Shown here: one piece after another, positions 17,526-26,173 of the stretch
Layout: each line of letters opens with the position of its first letter
How positions within the stretch are numbered: the stretch's first letter is position 1
Assembly (NCBI RefSeq): GCF_013283195.1
Contig: NZ_JABEKT010000003.1
Location: forward strand, 312,604 to 376,603
Source of the DNA: Ensifer adhaerens
GTDB taxonomy: Bacteria > Pseudomonadota > Alphaproteobacteria > Rhizobiales > Rhizobiaceae
Reading direction: 5' to 3'
Length of the DNA stretch: 64,000 bases
Position numbers and translations under genes: made by a program
The notes under the pieces: generated by a model
Told to the model about the DNA's origin: nothing
Databases searched by the model: none
Seen by the model: the letters and a program-made list of their open reading frames with translations, nothing else

Positions 17526-18321
17526 ATGCTGCCAAAGGCACGCCAAGGCTACCGCGCCGAACATAACACCTTCTTCGACCATATGATGTTTGATGGATTG
17601 GAAGATGCCTATGAGCCCGGCCGTGCAATGGGCGATTTCGGGGAAAAGGCTGCCGCGAAGTACAAGTTCAGCCGCGATGACTAGGATGAGTACGCAGTCG
17701 AGAATTTGCGGGGTGCCGCGGCGGCAATCGAACATAAACAATTCGTCGATAAGATCGTGCTCGTATCGGTTCCGCCTAAAGCCGGAGAGGTGATTGTCCA
17801 TACCGACGAGCATCCTCTCAAGGTCTCCCCGAAAAATCCCGACCCTTCGGCCGGCCTTCCAACCGGATGGAACGATAACCACTGTAAGCGCCTCAGAACG
17901 AGAGCTGCGGCGCCGTTCGCTGGCGCTGAAAGAAGGCCTCCACATCCTCGCGGAAATCAAGGCGCATGTCACGCACAGCCAGGATCCTGCCTGGTACCCA
18001 ACCGCGCCCATACCGGCAATCCAAAGACTCCTTTCGAAGGTCTGCTGGACTGTCGACGACGTCGATCTGTTTGAGATCAACGAGGCATTTGCCGTGATTG
18101 CCATGGCGGCGGCAAAAGAGCTGCAGATCCCCAGGACGCGGTTGAACGTCAATGGTGGGGCTTGTGCGCTCGGACATCCAATTGGTGCGACCGGTGCTCG
18201 CATTATCGTTACCCTGCTGCAAGCCCCGGCACACCGTGGCCCCACACGTGGGGTCGCATCGCTTTGCATCGGCGGTGGCGAAGCGACGGCAATCGCAGTC
18301 GGGCGAACAGCTGGCGCGTGA
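17526..18321 (+). pseudogene. Acetyl-CoA acetyltransferase (thiolase) pseudogene
   Basis: Thiolase segments are readable but broken. First comes LPKARQGYRAEHNTFFDHMM and DGLEDAYEPGRAMGDFGEKA. An in-frame TAG at 17682 falls where homologues usually have Gln-Asp (CAG to TAG is one transition). A frameshift near the A run at 17832-17836 moves the reading into KIPTLRPAFQPDGT. The C-terminal third then follows: FEINEAFAVIAMAAAKEL, NVNGGACALGHPIGATGARI and SLCIGGGEATAIAV. The N-terminal third with the nucleophilic Cys is missing. The gene is dead; its presence indicates a former fatty-acid or polyhydroxyalkanoate gene set. Confidence 0.8.
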
Positions 18322-18692
18322 CCGAGGCTCTCAAGCCAAATATGGACGCCAGCGCGTTCAAGCTGCTCAGACTGACCCGAGGCAGACGCTATGTGGTTGC
18401 GGTTCAGAGAGTCGGTGGCGAAATTGAGCCGCATCCTTACTAGGATGAGGCTCAAGCACTTGCCGCAAAGAAGATACCGTCTGAACTCTGGCTGGAGATC
18501 GATACCGAGATTTATGCGGAGGTGGCGAACCTGAATTTACCGGCTCGAAGCACGGTTTTCAGTCGAGGGCATCGAGGGGGCCCTGTCTCGGTGTCGTGCT
18601 GTGGCGGGGTTCGACGATTTACCCTTTCATCTTTCCTTCCGAAGCGGATGCGCTTGCGGCGGTGCACGTTGATAATGAGCATGGAAGAGTGA
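18318..18692 (+). pseudogene. Unrecognised reading frame with an internal amber codon
   Basis: A GTG overlapping the thiolase stop (GTGA) opens a frame reading TEALKPNMDASAFKLLRL up to a TAG at 18441, after which the frame continues as DEAQALAAKKIPSELWLEID and runs to 18692. Other frames look more coding-like near the 3' end, so frameshifts are likely too. No family recognised. It is probably a decayed gene once downstream of the thiolase. Confidence 0.4.
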
Positions 18693-18697
18693 TCTGA

Positions 18698-19318
18698 CTA
18701 AATCGATCGCGGATAATCCTTGATCCCTAGAGCACACAACACAAATCCAATTTGCGAACGCAGCGCATTCTCGATTTCCTGGTCACCCTGCAGACGCTGC
18801 TCGACCAGGGCCGGGTGGAGGAATGACATCATGGCTTCGACGACGGCCCGAGCAGCGCTGTGTCGATCCAACACCATCTCAGGGGGATTTTGCACATCGC
18901 GAAGGATGTGCACAATCGCGTCGCTCAACCGCTTAACATACCGGCGCGTTTCGGGCCAGTCCTCCAGATAAGCGGCAACGCAGAGCGCATGGACGTTTGG
19001 CGCGTGCGCGGCATCGTCCCGCACGCGCTTGTGGAGGTCTTCAAGCAGGGTCGCCAACCGTTCAGAGGGTAGACTGCACGTTTCAGAGCGTGCAAGCGCG
19101 GCTGACAGGGACTGATCGGCATGCCGTGCATAGACGCCTCGATCGATTGCCGCCCTGGTGGGAAGGAAGCGATAGACGTTGGCGCGGCTCATACCGAGTT
19201 TTTCGGCGATATCCGCCACATTGGTCTTCTTGCGCCCAATGTGGCGGATCAGCGCTTCAGCCTGGTCAAGAATAAGGTCCCTGGTCTCGCCCTCTTCAGC
19301 TTTCTCTACCTCCGTCAT
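18698..19318 (-). CDS. TetR/AcrR-family regulator
   Basis: A 206-residue regulator. The HTH lies at about residues 14-60 (NVADIAEKLGMSRANVYRFL), followed by a helical ligand domain resembling the TetR C-terminal YsiA/AcrR_11-like group. It is the last gene of a minus-strand series MFP-RND-GST-NmrA-TetR and lies 36 bp after the NmrA-like gene, so it may provide feedback on that series; this is inference. Confidence 0.9.
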   Translation of the reverse strand: MTEVEKAEEGETRDLILDQAEALIRHIGRKKTNVADIAEKLGMSRANVYRFLPTRAAIDRGVYARHADQSLSAALARSETCSLPSERLATLLEDLHKRVRDDAAHAPNVHALCVAAYLEDWPETRRYVKRLSDAIVHILRDVQNPPEMVLDRHSAARAVVEAMMSFLHPALVEQRLQGDQEIENALRSQIGFVLCALGIKDYPRSI

Positions 19319-19354
19319 CCGAGGGACACTTTCCGTGTAGGGATCGCATGCGGA

Positions 19355-20455
19355 TCAGAGGCCGCCAAGGTGACCTCGCTGCCGGTCTTCGCTGCTTTTC
19401 AGAACCGAGAAGCTGTTTTTCAGCGCCTCTGGCTGGAGCTTGTCCCAGAGTGACGGTGTACCGTTGAGACGCGCGAGATCCTCATGCCGCCGTAACCATT
19501 CCTCGGCTGTTTTCAGCCTGTTCGGATGGATTTCATCGAGCAGCTGGTAATCGCGCGTGATGACATCATGCTTCCACATGTTCCAGAAGCCGGTAAAATT
19601 GTCCCGGAAACTCATCGTGCTCCTGTCGGCGGGATCCGCATTGTAGCCAGCCGGCCGGTCTGCGGCGTTCTTGAGAGGACCGCCGAAATACTGGTCAATA
19701 TCGGTATCGATGTAGCGTGCCGGATGTCCGGTCACACGTTCGAATGCGGCGGCGAGTTCGTCGTAACGCACGTGTTCGATCGCAACCTCAAGGTCCATTC
19801 CAACAGACCGCTCTGGATTGTCGAACAGCCAACGGACGTAATATGCGCAATCTTCCAGTGAGACATGGACGACGGCGCCCTGACCGAGCGGCACCCCCCA
19901 GGTCACCACGCCATCCTCGATCCTGGGCGTCATCGGCGTAAAGGGCGAGAACGCCATCTCCATGTAGGGGCCGGTGGTAAAAATTGCCGCGCCCATTCTT
20001 TCGGCATTGGACTTGTTTTGCGACAGGATCCATTCGGCGATGCGGCCCTTGCCGTCGTAGTGACCGGTGCGGAAGCGGGAGTCGTATCCCGACTTTTTTA
20101 GGACATAGTCGAGGTTCCCGAAGACGAAGAATTTGATCCCCTCCTCGATGGCGATCTCATACGTTCTCATTGCGAGGAAGGTTTCCGTCTTTTCGCCGGT
20201 GTTGAAGCCGTCAATATTGACGAAGGCTCCGTCGCAAGTCTGAAAGCCTTTCCGAATGATCTCCTCGTCTGCGAATGAACCCTCCAGCAGGGTTACGTTG
20301 CCCAACGCGTGAAGCTGTTGCGCGCGTTCCGACGCTTCATCTCGCGTGAGCGCCAGGACCTTATATTTCCCATCCGCAACCAACCCACGCACGACAGACA
20401 TGCCTTGCGCTCCGGTGGCACCGATGACGAAAATCCGTCTGGTTTGAAATGACAT
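19355..20455 (-). CDS. NmrA-family NAD(P)-binding protein
   Basis: A 366-residue Rossmann-fold protein: FVIGATGAQGMSVVRGLVAD at the N-terminus is the NmrA/atypical SDR cofactor motif. There is no canonical SDR Tyr-x3-Lys, fitting the NmrA group, which senses the NAD(P)/NAD(P)H state or acts as an isoflavone-reductase-like enzyme. The C-terminal 80 residues (NMWKHDVITRDYQLLDEI onwards) are typical of longer bacterial and fungal members. The start at 20455 is chosen over 20491 because AAGGAA precedes it. Confidence 0.85.
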   Translation of the reverse strand: MSFQTRRIFVIGATGAQGMSVVRGLVADGKYKVLALTRDEASERAQQLHALGNVTLLEGSFADEEIIRKGFQTCDGAFVNIDGFNTGEKTETFLAMRTYEIAIEEGIKFFVFGNLDYVLKKSGYDSRFRTGHYDGKGRIAEWILSQNKSNAERMGAAIFTTGPYMEMAFSPFTPMTPRIEDGVVTWGVPLGQGAVVHVSLEDCAYYVRWLFDNPERSVGMDLEVAIEHVRYDELAAAFERVTGHPARYIDTDIDQYFGGPLKNAADRPAGYNADPADRSTMSFRDNFTGFWNMWKHDVITRDYQLLDEIHPNRLKTAEEWLRRHEDLARLNGTPSLWDKLQPEALKNSFSVLKSSEDRQRGHLGGL

Positions 20456-20521
20456 GGATGGTTCCTTCAGATGTTTGATGGGGAAAGGCAATAGCCATGC
20501 CCCGCATGCAGGTTCAGGCGG

Positions 20522-21106
20522 TCACGCTGAGCGAGAAAGGTTTGAAGACTTTATCAGCGCCCTTTTAAACGCCGGGCGGGCCTCGCCACGCTCGACGTAC
20601 CGCTGCAGATTTAGAAACCCCTCCAGAATATGCGCGCCATGCAACGCGCGCAGGACGGTCACCATCAACAGATCAGCTGCACTGAAGTCTCCATCGAGCC
20701 AATCGGCGTTACCGAGCTTTGTTGAGAGTTGACCAAGCCGGGTAGACAGATAGCCGGCATCGCGTGAAGAGAGACTGGGCTCTATCGTGTTCAGCGCCGC
20801 AAACATCCACATGACCGCACGCGACCGGGCGTTCGGATCCAGCGGCAAGAGACCAGGGTAACTCTGTGCAATGTGGTGGACGATCGCGCCGGACTCGAAC
20901 AGCACCAGATCCCCGTCTTCATAGGTTGGCATCTGTCTGAAAGGGTGGAGCGCGCGGTACTCGGGACGGCGCATTTCGGAGAAGGCCAGCAATCGCAGCC
21001 GATAGGGCTGGCCGACTTCTTCCAGCGCCCACCGTACGCGCATATCGCGGTGGAACCCCCGGCCGCCATCCGGCGGAGTTTTGAAACTAGATACAATTGG
21101 GGTCAT
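20522..21106 (-). CDS. Glutathione S-transferase family protein
   Basis: A 194-residue two-domain GST. The N-terminal thioredoxin-like part has RWALEEVGQPYRLRLL and the cis-Pro/Ser region QMPTYEDGDLVLFESGAIVHH. The helical domain starts near residue 85 and contains DGDFSAADLLMVTVL, the N-capping motif. The start at 21106 (MTPIVSS) excludes a 62-residue unstructured upstream extension that enters the intergenic region. The position between an RND pump and an NmrA-like gene suggests a xenobiotic or electrophile response. Confidence 0.87.
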   Translation of the reverse strand: MTPIVSSFKTPPDGGRGFHRDMRVRWALEEVGQPYRLRLLAFSEMRRPEYRALHPFRQMPTYEDGDLVLFESGAIVHHIAQSYPGLLPLDPNARSRAVMWMFAALNTIEPSLSSRDAGYLSTRLGQLSTKLGNADWLDGDFSAADLLMVTVLRALHGAHILEGFLNLQRYVERGEARPAFKRALIKSSNLSRSA

Positions 21107-21209
21107 GATGCACCTGTATGTCGTGAGTGTGGATCGGTGAAAGCTAGAGACCGGCGATGCGGGACTTTGACCCTCTGAAGCGTCGGGGACGCCCCAGAGG
21201 GCTATTGCT

Positions 21210-24200
21210 TCACTCGGCTGCGAGATGCAGTTTCGGCTCCGGGCGGCCGGTCGCCTCCGGCCGCATGATGCCATGGTCGGCGTGCACCGCATCGTCCTCG
21301 GTCGGCTTGATCCGGAACCAGGCTGCGTAGAGTGCCGGAAGGAACAGCAGGATCATCAAGGTGCCGACAGCCGTACCGCCGATCAGCGTGTAGGCCATCG
21401 ACCCCCAGAAGACCGAGTGGGTCAGCGGAATGAAGGCGAGGACCGCGGCCAGAGCCGTCAGGATGACCGGGCGGGTTCGTTGCACGGTTGCCTCGATCAC
21501 CGCGTGGTAGTCATCGAGACCTGCCGCCTGATTGTCCTTGATCTGCTCCGTCAGGATGAGCGTGTTTCGCATGAGAATTCCAGCGAGCCCGATCAATCCG
21601 AGGATGGCATTGAAGCCGAAGGGCTGATTGAACAGCAGAAGTGCTGGCACAGCACCGGCAAGGCCAAGCGGTGCGGTCAGCATGACCATGGTCATCGTCG
21701 ACAGGCTGCGAACCTGCAGAATGATCACGATCAGCGTCGCTGCGATCATCAGGGGGAAGATCTTGACGAGGGCAGTGTTTGCCTTGATCGATTCTTCGAT
21801 ATTGCCCCCCATCTCGATACGGTAGCCGACGGGAAGCGAGGCGATCAGCGGCTGGAGCGCCCTCATGACGGCTTGCGAAACCTCCGGCGGCTGTGTCGCC
21901 TCGTTGATATCGGAGCGGATGGTGATGACCGACGTCCGGTCGCGGCGCTTCATGATCGGTTCTTCGAACGTCACCTCGGAGTGCCCGATCTGGTCGAGAG
22001 GAACGGCGCGACCGTCCCTGCTGATCAAGGAGAAATCCCCAAGCCGCGAGGGATCGAGGCGGACGTCTCCGCCGCTGCGGGCTACGACGGGAACGTTGCG
22101 AATGTTCTCGCGGACCTCGGTGATCGGCACGCCCGACAACAGGAGTTGAATCTGCTGAGCCGCTTCTGCCGGCGAGAGGCCGATAAGTTTAAGCCTTTCC
22201 TGATCCGGTACGAAACGGACCACGGGCGTGCGGTTACCCCAGTCGCGATTGGCCTGGCGAACGTCCGGCACCGTTTTCATGATGGCGAGTGCCTGTTCGG
22301 AGATGTCATAGAGCTTTTTCGGATCGGGTCCCATGACGCGGAACTCGACCGGGAACGGTGTGTAGGGTCCGAACACGAGCTGGGTAACGCGCACGGAGGC
22401 TTCAGGCGCAAGACCGTCGGCGATGGCGGCACGCATGCGGTGCTTGAGCTCTTCTCGCGCATGCGCATCTGGCGTGAGCGCCACGATCTTGGCAAAGGCG
22501 GGGTCCGGCAGCTCCGGCGCCATGGCGAAGAAGAAGCGCGGCGCGCCCTGGCCGATATAGCTGGTGACGATCTTGGATTCCGGCTGCTGCTTCAGCCACT
22601 TTTCGAGTTTTTCCACGGTAGTCGTGGTGGTTTCGATGCTGGTGCCTTCCGGCAACCGCACTTCAATCAGGACCTCTGGACGGTCGGATGTCGGGAAGAA
22701 CTGCTGCTTGACGCTGCCCATTCCCACAACTGAAACGCCCATGACGACGACAACGGCGGCGCAGGTCAGAAACTTGTGCCGGACCGCGAACTTGATCACG
22801 GACCGCAGACGTTGGTAGTTCGGCGTGCCATAGATCGCCTCGTGGCCGCCGGCGACCGGCTTGATGTCGGGCAGCATCTTGACACCGAGATAGGGCGTGA
22901 ACACCACCGCGATGATCCAGGACACGATCAGGGCGAAGCCCACGACCCAGAAGATGTTGCCGGCATATTCACCGGCTGTCGATTTGGCAAAGCCCACCGG
23001 CATCAGGCCGATGATGGTGACGAGCGTGCCCGAGAGCATGGGCGCCGCCGTATGGCTCCAGGCATAGGCGGCTGCCTTGATCCGGTCCATGCCCTCTTCC
23101 ATCTTCACCACCATGACTTCGATGGCGATGATTGCGTCGTCGACGAGAAGCCCGAGTGCGAGGATGAGGGCGCCAAGCGTGATGCGGTCGAAGAAGCGGC
23201 CGGTCTCAAGCATGATCAGGAACACGACGGCAAGGGTCAGCGGCACGGCGAGCGCGACGACGATGCCGACGCGCCAACCGAGCGCAATCAGGCTGACAAA
23301 GAGCACGACGCCAAGCGCCATGGCGAACTTCATCATGAATTCGCCAACTGCTTCCTGGATATTGACGGCCTGATCGCTGACCTTGGCCAGCGTCATGCCG
23401 AGCGGAAGCGACTGCGCGATGGTCGCAGATCGTTCCTCAAGCGCCTTGCCGAGTTCCAGACCGTTCCATCCCGACTGCATGACGGCGCCGAGCATGATAG
23501 CCGGCTCGCCATCATGGCGGATAATATAGGTGGCAGGGTCCTCGTAGCCGCGACGGACGTCGGCGAAATCGGACAGTTTCAAGGTACGGCCGCCGGCAAC
23601 GATCGGGGTATCAGCGATGGCCTGAATGTTGTTGTAGGCACCATCGAAGCGGATAAACACCTGCGGCCCGCGCGTGTCGATCGAGCCGGCAGGCGTGACG
23701 GTGTTCTGGTTCTGGAGCGCTGACGCAATATCCTGCGCGGAAATCCCGAGTGTCGCGAGCTTGGCGAAGGAGAATTCGACGAAGATCTGCTCGGGCCGTT
23801 CGCCGAGAATATTGATCTTTTTGACGCCCGGCACATGCAGGAGATCTTGCCGGATGGTTTCAGCCTGACGCACCAGATCGCGCATCGGCATGCCCTTGGC
23901 CTTCAGCGCATAAAGGCCGAAGCTGACATCGGAATATTCATCGTTGATGAAGGGCCCGAAGACGCCGCGCGGCAGGTTGCGCGCCTCGTCGCCCAGCTTC
24001 TTGCGCGCCTGGTAGAACTCCTCCTCGACAGCACTTGCCGGCGTGTCGTCTCTCAGTGTCACCGTCAAATAAGCGTAACCGGGCCGTGTCGTCGTCTCAA
24101 CGCGATCATACCAGGTCAGTTCCTGAATGCGCTTTTCGAGCGGTTCGGCGACGAGGTCCTGCATCTCGCGGGCATTCGCACCCGGCCAGACTGTCGTCAC

Positions 24201-24344
24201 CGTCATCGTCTTGATGGTGAAGGACGGATCTTCCGCGCGCCCGAGGCTCAAAAAGGCATAGACGCCCGCGGCGGCCAGGAGAACGATAAAAAACAGGGTG
24301 ACAGCGCGCTCGCGAACGGCAAGCGCGGAAAGATTGAAGCTCAT
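21210..24344 (-). CDS. RND multidrug efflux permease (AcrB/HAE-1-like)
   Basis: A 1044-residue inner-membrane proton/drug antiporter forming the pump of a tripartite system. One N-terminal membrane helix (about 12-32) is followed by a large periplasmic porter domain. The TM4 proton-relay Asp pair is visible in LGLLVDDAIIAIEVMVVKME. The second half repeats the topology, ending GGTAVGTLMILLFLPALYA. Length matches the family (about 1030-1060). Its start overlaps the adaptor stop by one base (TGATG), so the two are translationally coupled. No outer-membrane TolC-type gene is nearby; a shared chromosomal one would be needed. Confidence 0.95.
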   Translation of the reverse strand: MSFNLSALAVRERAVTLFFIVLLAAAGVYAFLSLGRAEDPSFTIKTMTVTTVWPGANAREMQDLVAEPLEKRIQELTWYDRVETTTRPGYAYLTVTLRDDTPASAVEEEFYQARKKLGDEARNLPRGVFGPFINDEYSDVSFGLYALKAKGMPMRDLVRQAETIRQDLLHVPGVKKINILGERPEQIFVEFSFAKLATLGISAQDIASALQNQNTVTPAGSIDTRGPQVFIRFDGAYNNIQAIADTPIVAGGRTLKLSDFADVRRGYEDPATYIIRHDGEPAIMLGAVMQSGWNGLELGKALEERSATIAQSLPLGMTLAKVSDQAVNIQEAVGEFMMKFAMALGVVLFVSLIALGWRVGIVVALAVPLTLAVVFLIMLETGRFFDRITLGALILALGLLVDDAIIAIEVMVVKMEEGMDRIKAAAYAWSHTAAPMLSGTLVTIIGLMPVGFAKSTAGEYAGNIFWVVGFALIVSWIIAVVFTPYLGVKMLPDIKPVAGGHEAIYGTPNYQRLRSVIKFAVRHKFLTCAAVVVVMGVSVVGMGSVKQQFFPTSDRPEVLIEVRLPEGTSIETTTTTVEKLEKWLKQQPESKIVTSYIGQGAPRFFFAMAPELPDPAFAKIVALTPDAHAREELKHRMRAAIADGLAPEASVRVTQLVFGPYTPFPVEFRVMGPDPKKLYDISEQALAIMKTVPDVRQANRDWGNRTPVVRFVPDQERLKLIGLSPAEAAQQIQLLLSGVPITEVRENIRNVPVVARSGGDVRLDPSRLGDFSLISRDGRAVPLDQIGHSEVTFEEPIMKRRDRTSVITIRSDINEATQPPEVSQAVMRALQPLIASLPVGYRIEMGGNIEESIKANTALVKIFPLMIAATLIVIILQVRSLSTMTMVMLTAPLGLAGAVPALLLFNQPFGFNAILGLIGLAGILMRNTLILTEQIKDNQAAGLDDYHAVIEATVQRTRPVILTALAAVLAFIPLTHSVFWGSMAYTLIGGTAVGTLMILLFLPALYAAWFRIKPTEDDAVHADHGIMRPEATGRPEPKLHLAAE

Positions 24345-25450
24345 CAGTTTGCCGCCTCTGCTTTTTCGACACTGGTGCGGATCGTCTCACCGTCGGTCAG
24401 AAGATGGGCGCCGAGTGCGACGACCGCCTCTCCTTGCTTCAGGCCTGACACGATCGCTGTTTCCTCGCCCAACCGTTCGACTATGACGTCACGGAAATGA
24501 ACGCTGGAGGCTTTATCATCGACCACCCAGGCTCCCGTGCGGGCGCCGTCGTCCAGAAGTGACCCGACCGGGATTTCGGCATGCGCAAGGGCATCCTCGT
24601 TCGCGATCTTGATGGTGACGGTCGCGCCCAGCGGCGCATCCGCAGCCGAACCTTGCAACACCCAGCGCGTCTCATAGGTGCGTGTCTGGGGATCGGCCGA
24701 GGCGGATATCTGGCGCAGCACCGCGTTTTCCGAGGCGTCACGGCCATAGATGCTTGCCTGCGCCGTCGCGCCGGGCTCCGGCCTCAGGTTTTCTGGCATC
24801 CAGACCAGCGCCTCGCGGGGGCCGGCTTTCGCTAGCTTGACGACGGTCTGACCGGCTGCAATCACCTGTCCCGGCTCGCCTAGGGTCTCGACAATCGAAC
24901 CGTCAGCGTCCGCCAGAAGAAGCGTATAAGCAGCCTCGTTCTCAGCTACGCTCTCCTCGGCTTCCGCGGCTGCCAGTTGCGCCGCCGTCGAATCCAGATC
25001 CGCTTTGGCCTGCTCGTATCTCTGCGGGGTGGCCGCCAAGCCACTTTTGACCAGCGCAGCATATCGCTTCTCGTCGGCTTTCGCCTGGACGAAGTTCGCG
25101 CGTGCCGCCGCCGCCGCATTGCGCTTCGCAGTCAGTGCGAGACGCAAATCGGTTGCGTCGATCTTCATCAGCGGTTGCCCAGCTTTCACGTTTTCGCCGA
25201 GATTGACGAGCCGCTCGACTATCTTGCCCGGCACGCGGAAGCCGAGATCGCTTTGAACTCTTGCCGCGATCGTGCCCGTGAAGCTGCGGAAAACGGTATC
25301 GGGTGTCCTGACCTTAACGACGCTAACTAACGGAGCAGCTGTCCTTGGATCGGCGGCGGCCGAAACCTTTTCCGTAGGCCAGAACACGGCTGCCGCCGTC
25401 GCTGCACCGGCGATGACCACTGCGGTGGTGAGGAGAAACTTCTTGTTCAT
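24344..25450 (-). CDS. RND periplasmic adaptor (membrane fusion protein)
   Basis: A 368-residue MFP. A signal or membrane anchor spans residues 5-30. The biotinyl-lipoyl half-motifs flank a helical hairpin (LGFRVPGKIVERLVNLGENV, then PLMKIDATDLRLAL, and later GEPGQVIAAGQTVVKLA), and the beta-barrel and proximal domains follow. It bridges the RND pump to an outer-membrane channel. The start at 25450 has AAGGGTCAGCAC upstream; the ATG at 25495 is less likely. Divergent TetR at 25548 is the probable repressor. Confidence 0.94.
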   Translation of the reverse strand: MNKKFLLTTAVVIAGAATAAAVFWPTEKVSAAADPRTAAPLVSVVKVRTPDTVFRSFTGTIAARVQSDLGFRVPGKIVERLVNLGENVKAGQPLMKIDATDLRLALTAKRNAAAAARANFVQAKADEKRYAALVKSGLAATPQRYEQAKADLDSTAAQLAAAEAEESVAENEAAYTLLLADADGSIVETLGEPGQVIAAGQTVVKLAKAGPREALVWMPENLRPEPGATAQASIYGRDASENAVLRQISASADPQTRTYETRWVLQGSAADAPLGATVTIKIANEDALAHAEIPVGSLLDDGARTGAWVVDDKASSVHFRDVIVERLGEETAIVSGLKQGEAVVALGAHLLTDGETIRTSVEKAEAAN

Positions 25451-25507
25451 GTGCTGACCCTTCTTGACGGTCGAGGTATTCGGAATAGATTGCATCCTAA
25501 CTCTAAA

Positions 25508-25521
25508 ACATATATAGATGT
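25508..25521. promoter_or_regulatory. Candidate TetR operator between the RND operon and tetR
   Basis: ACATATATAGATGT is a 14-bp palindrome with one mismatched pair, in the 97-bp AT-rich gap between the adaptor start (25450) and the tetR start (25548). Position and symmetry match TetR/AcrR operators that shut off both divergent promoters. Confidence 0.45.
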
Positions 25522-25547
25522 CAAATGAAATCTAAAAGGAGTGCCAA

Positions 25548-26126
25548 ATGCGAGTAACCAGAGCCCAGGCTGAAGCCAACCGGGAAGCTGTTATCAACGC
25601 GGCGAGCCGGCTCTTTCGCGAGCACGGTTTTGATGGGATCGGTCTCAAGGATCTGATGAAGGGAGCCGGCCTTACTCAGGGCGGCTTCTACAAGCAGTTC
25701 GAATCCAAGGACGACCTTGCCGCACTCGCTTCCCGGCGGGCGATGGAGAGCGCAACGCGCCGATGGTCGTCGGCCGCGGCATCCAGCAACAATCCCCTGC
25801 ACGCCGTTGTCGATTTCTATCTGTCGGCCGGCCATCGTGGAGAGATGGGTGACGGTTGCCCGCTCGTGGCACTCGGGTCAGACGCCGCTCGGCAAAGTGA
25901 AGAAGTCCGGACGCCCTTCCAGGACGGCATCAAAGGCCATCTGCAGGTCATCGAAGAACTGATGCCGGCAGGAAGTGAATTCAATCCCGAGGAAAGGGCT
26001 ATGGCCATGCTGTCACTGATGGTTGGAGCGGTCACGCTTTCCAGAATTGTAACCGATGAGGATATGTCCAACCGGCTGCTTCAGGCGGCGGCCAACGAGG
26101 TCAAGCGCCTCGCCCCGACCGAATAG
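25548..26126 (+). CDS. TetR/AcrR-family regulator of the RND operon
   Basis: A 192-residue regulator. The HTH lies at about 12-60 (FDGIGLKDLMKGAGLTQGGFYKQF), the form found in NemR/TetR_C_16-like proteins that answer to reactive compounds. Cys104 (GDGCPLVALGSD) is conserved in that subgroup and could be redox-sensing. It diverges from the RND adaptor gene and is followed after 47 bp by the fabF-like gene on the same strand. Confidence 0.9.
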   Translation: MRVTRAQAEANREAVINAASRLFREHGFDGIGLKDLMKGAGLTQGGFYKQFESKDDLAALASRRAMESATRRWSSAAASSNNPLHAVVDFYLSAGHRGEMGDGCPLVALGSDAARQSEEVRTPFQDGIKGHLQVIEELMPAGSEFNPEERAMAMLSLMVGAVTLSRIVTDEDMSNRLLQAAANEVKRLAPTE

Positions 26127-26173
26127 ACCGCGCGGCCGGCATTCCTTCTTTTACATGTACAGGTGAAGTCATC

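Noticed and set aside
21225..22733. 502-codon plus-strand open frame
   Set aside because: Antisense to the RND permease, rich in Asp/Arg/His as expected from a high-GC shadow frame.
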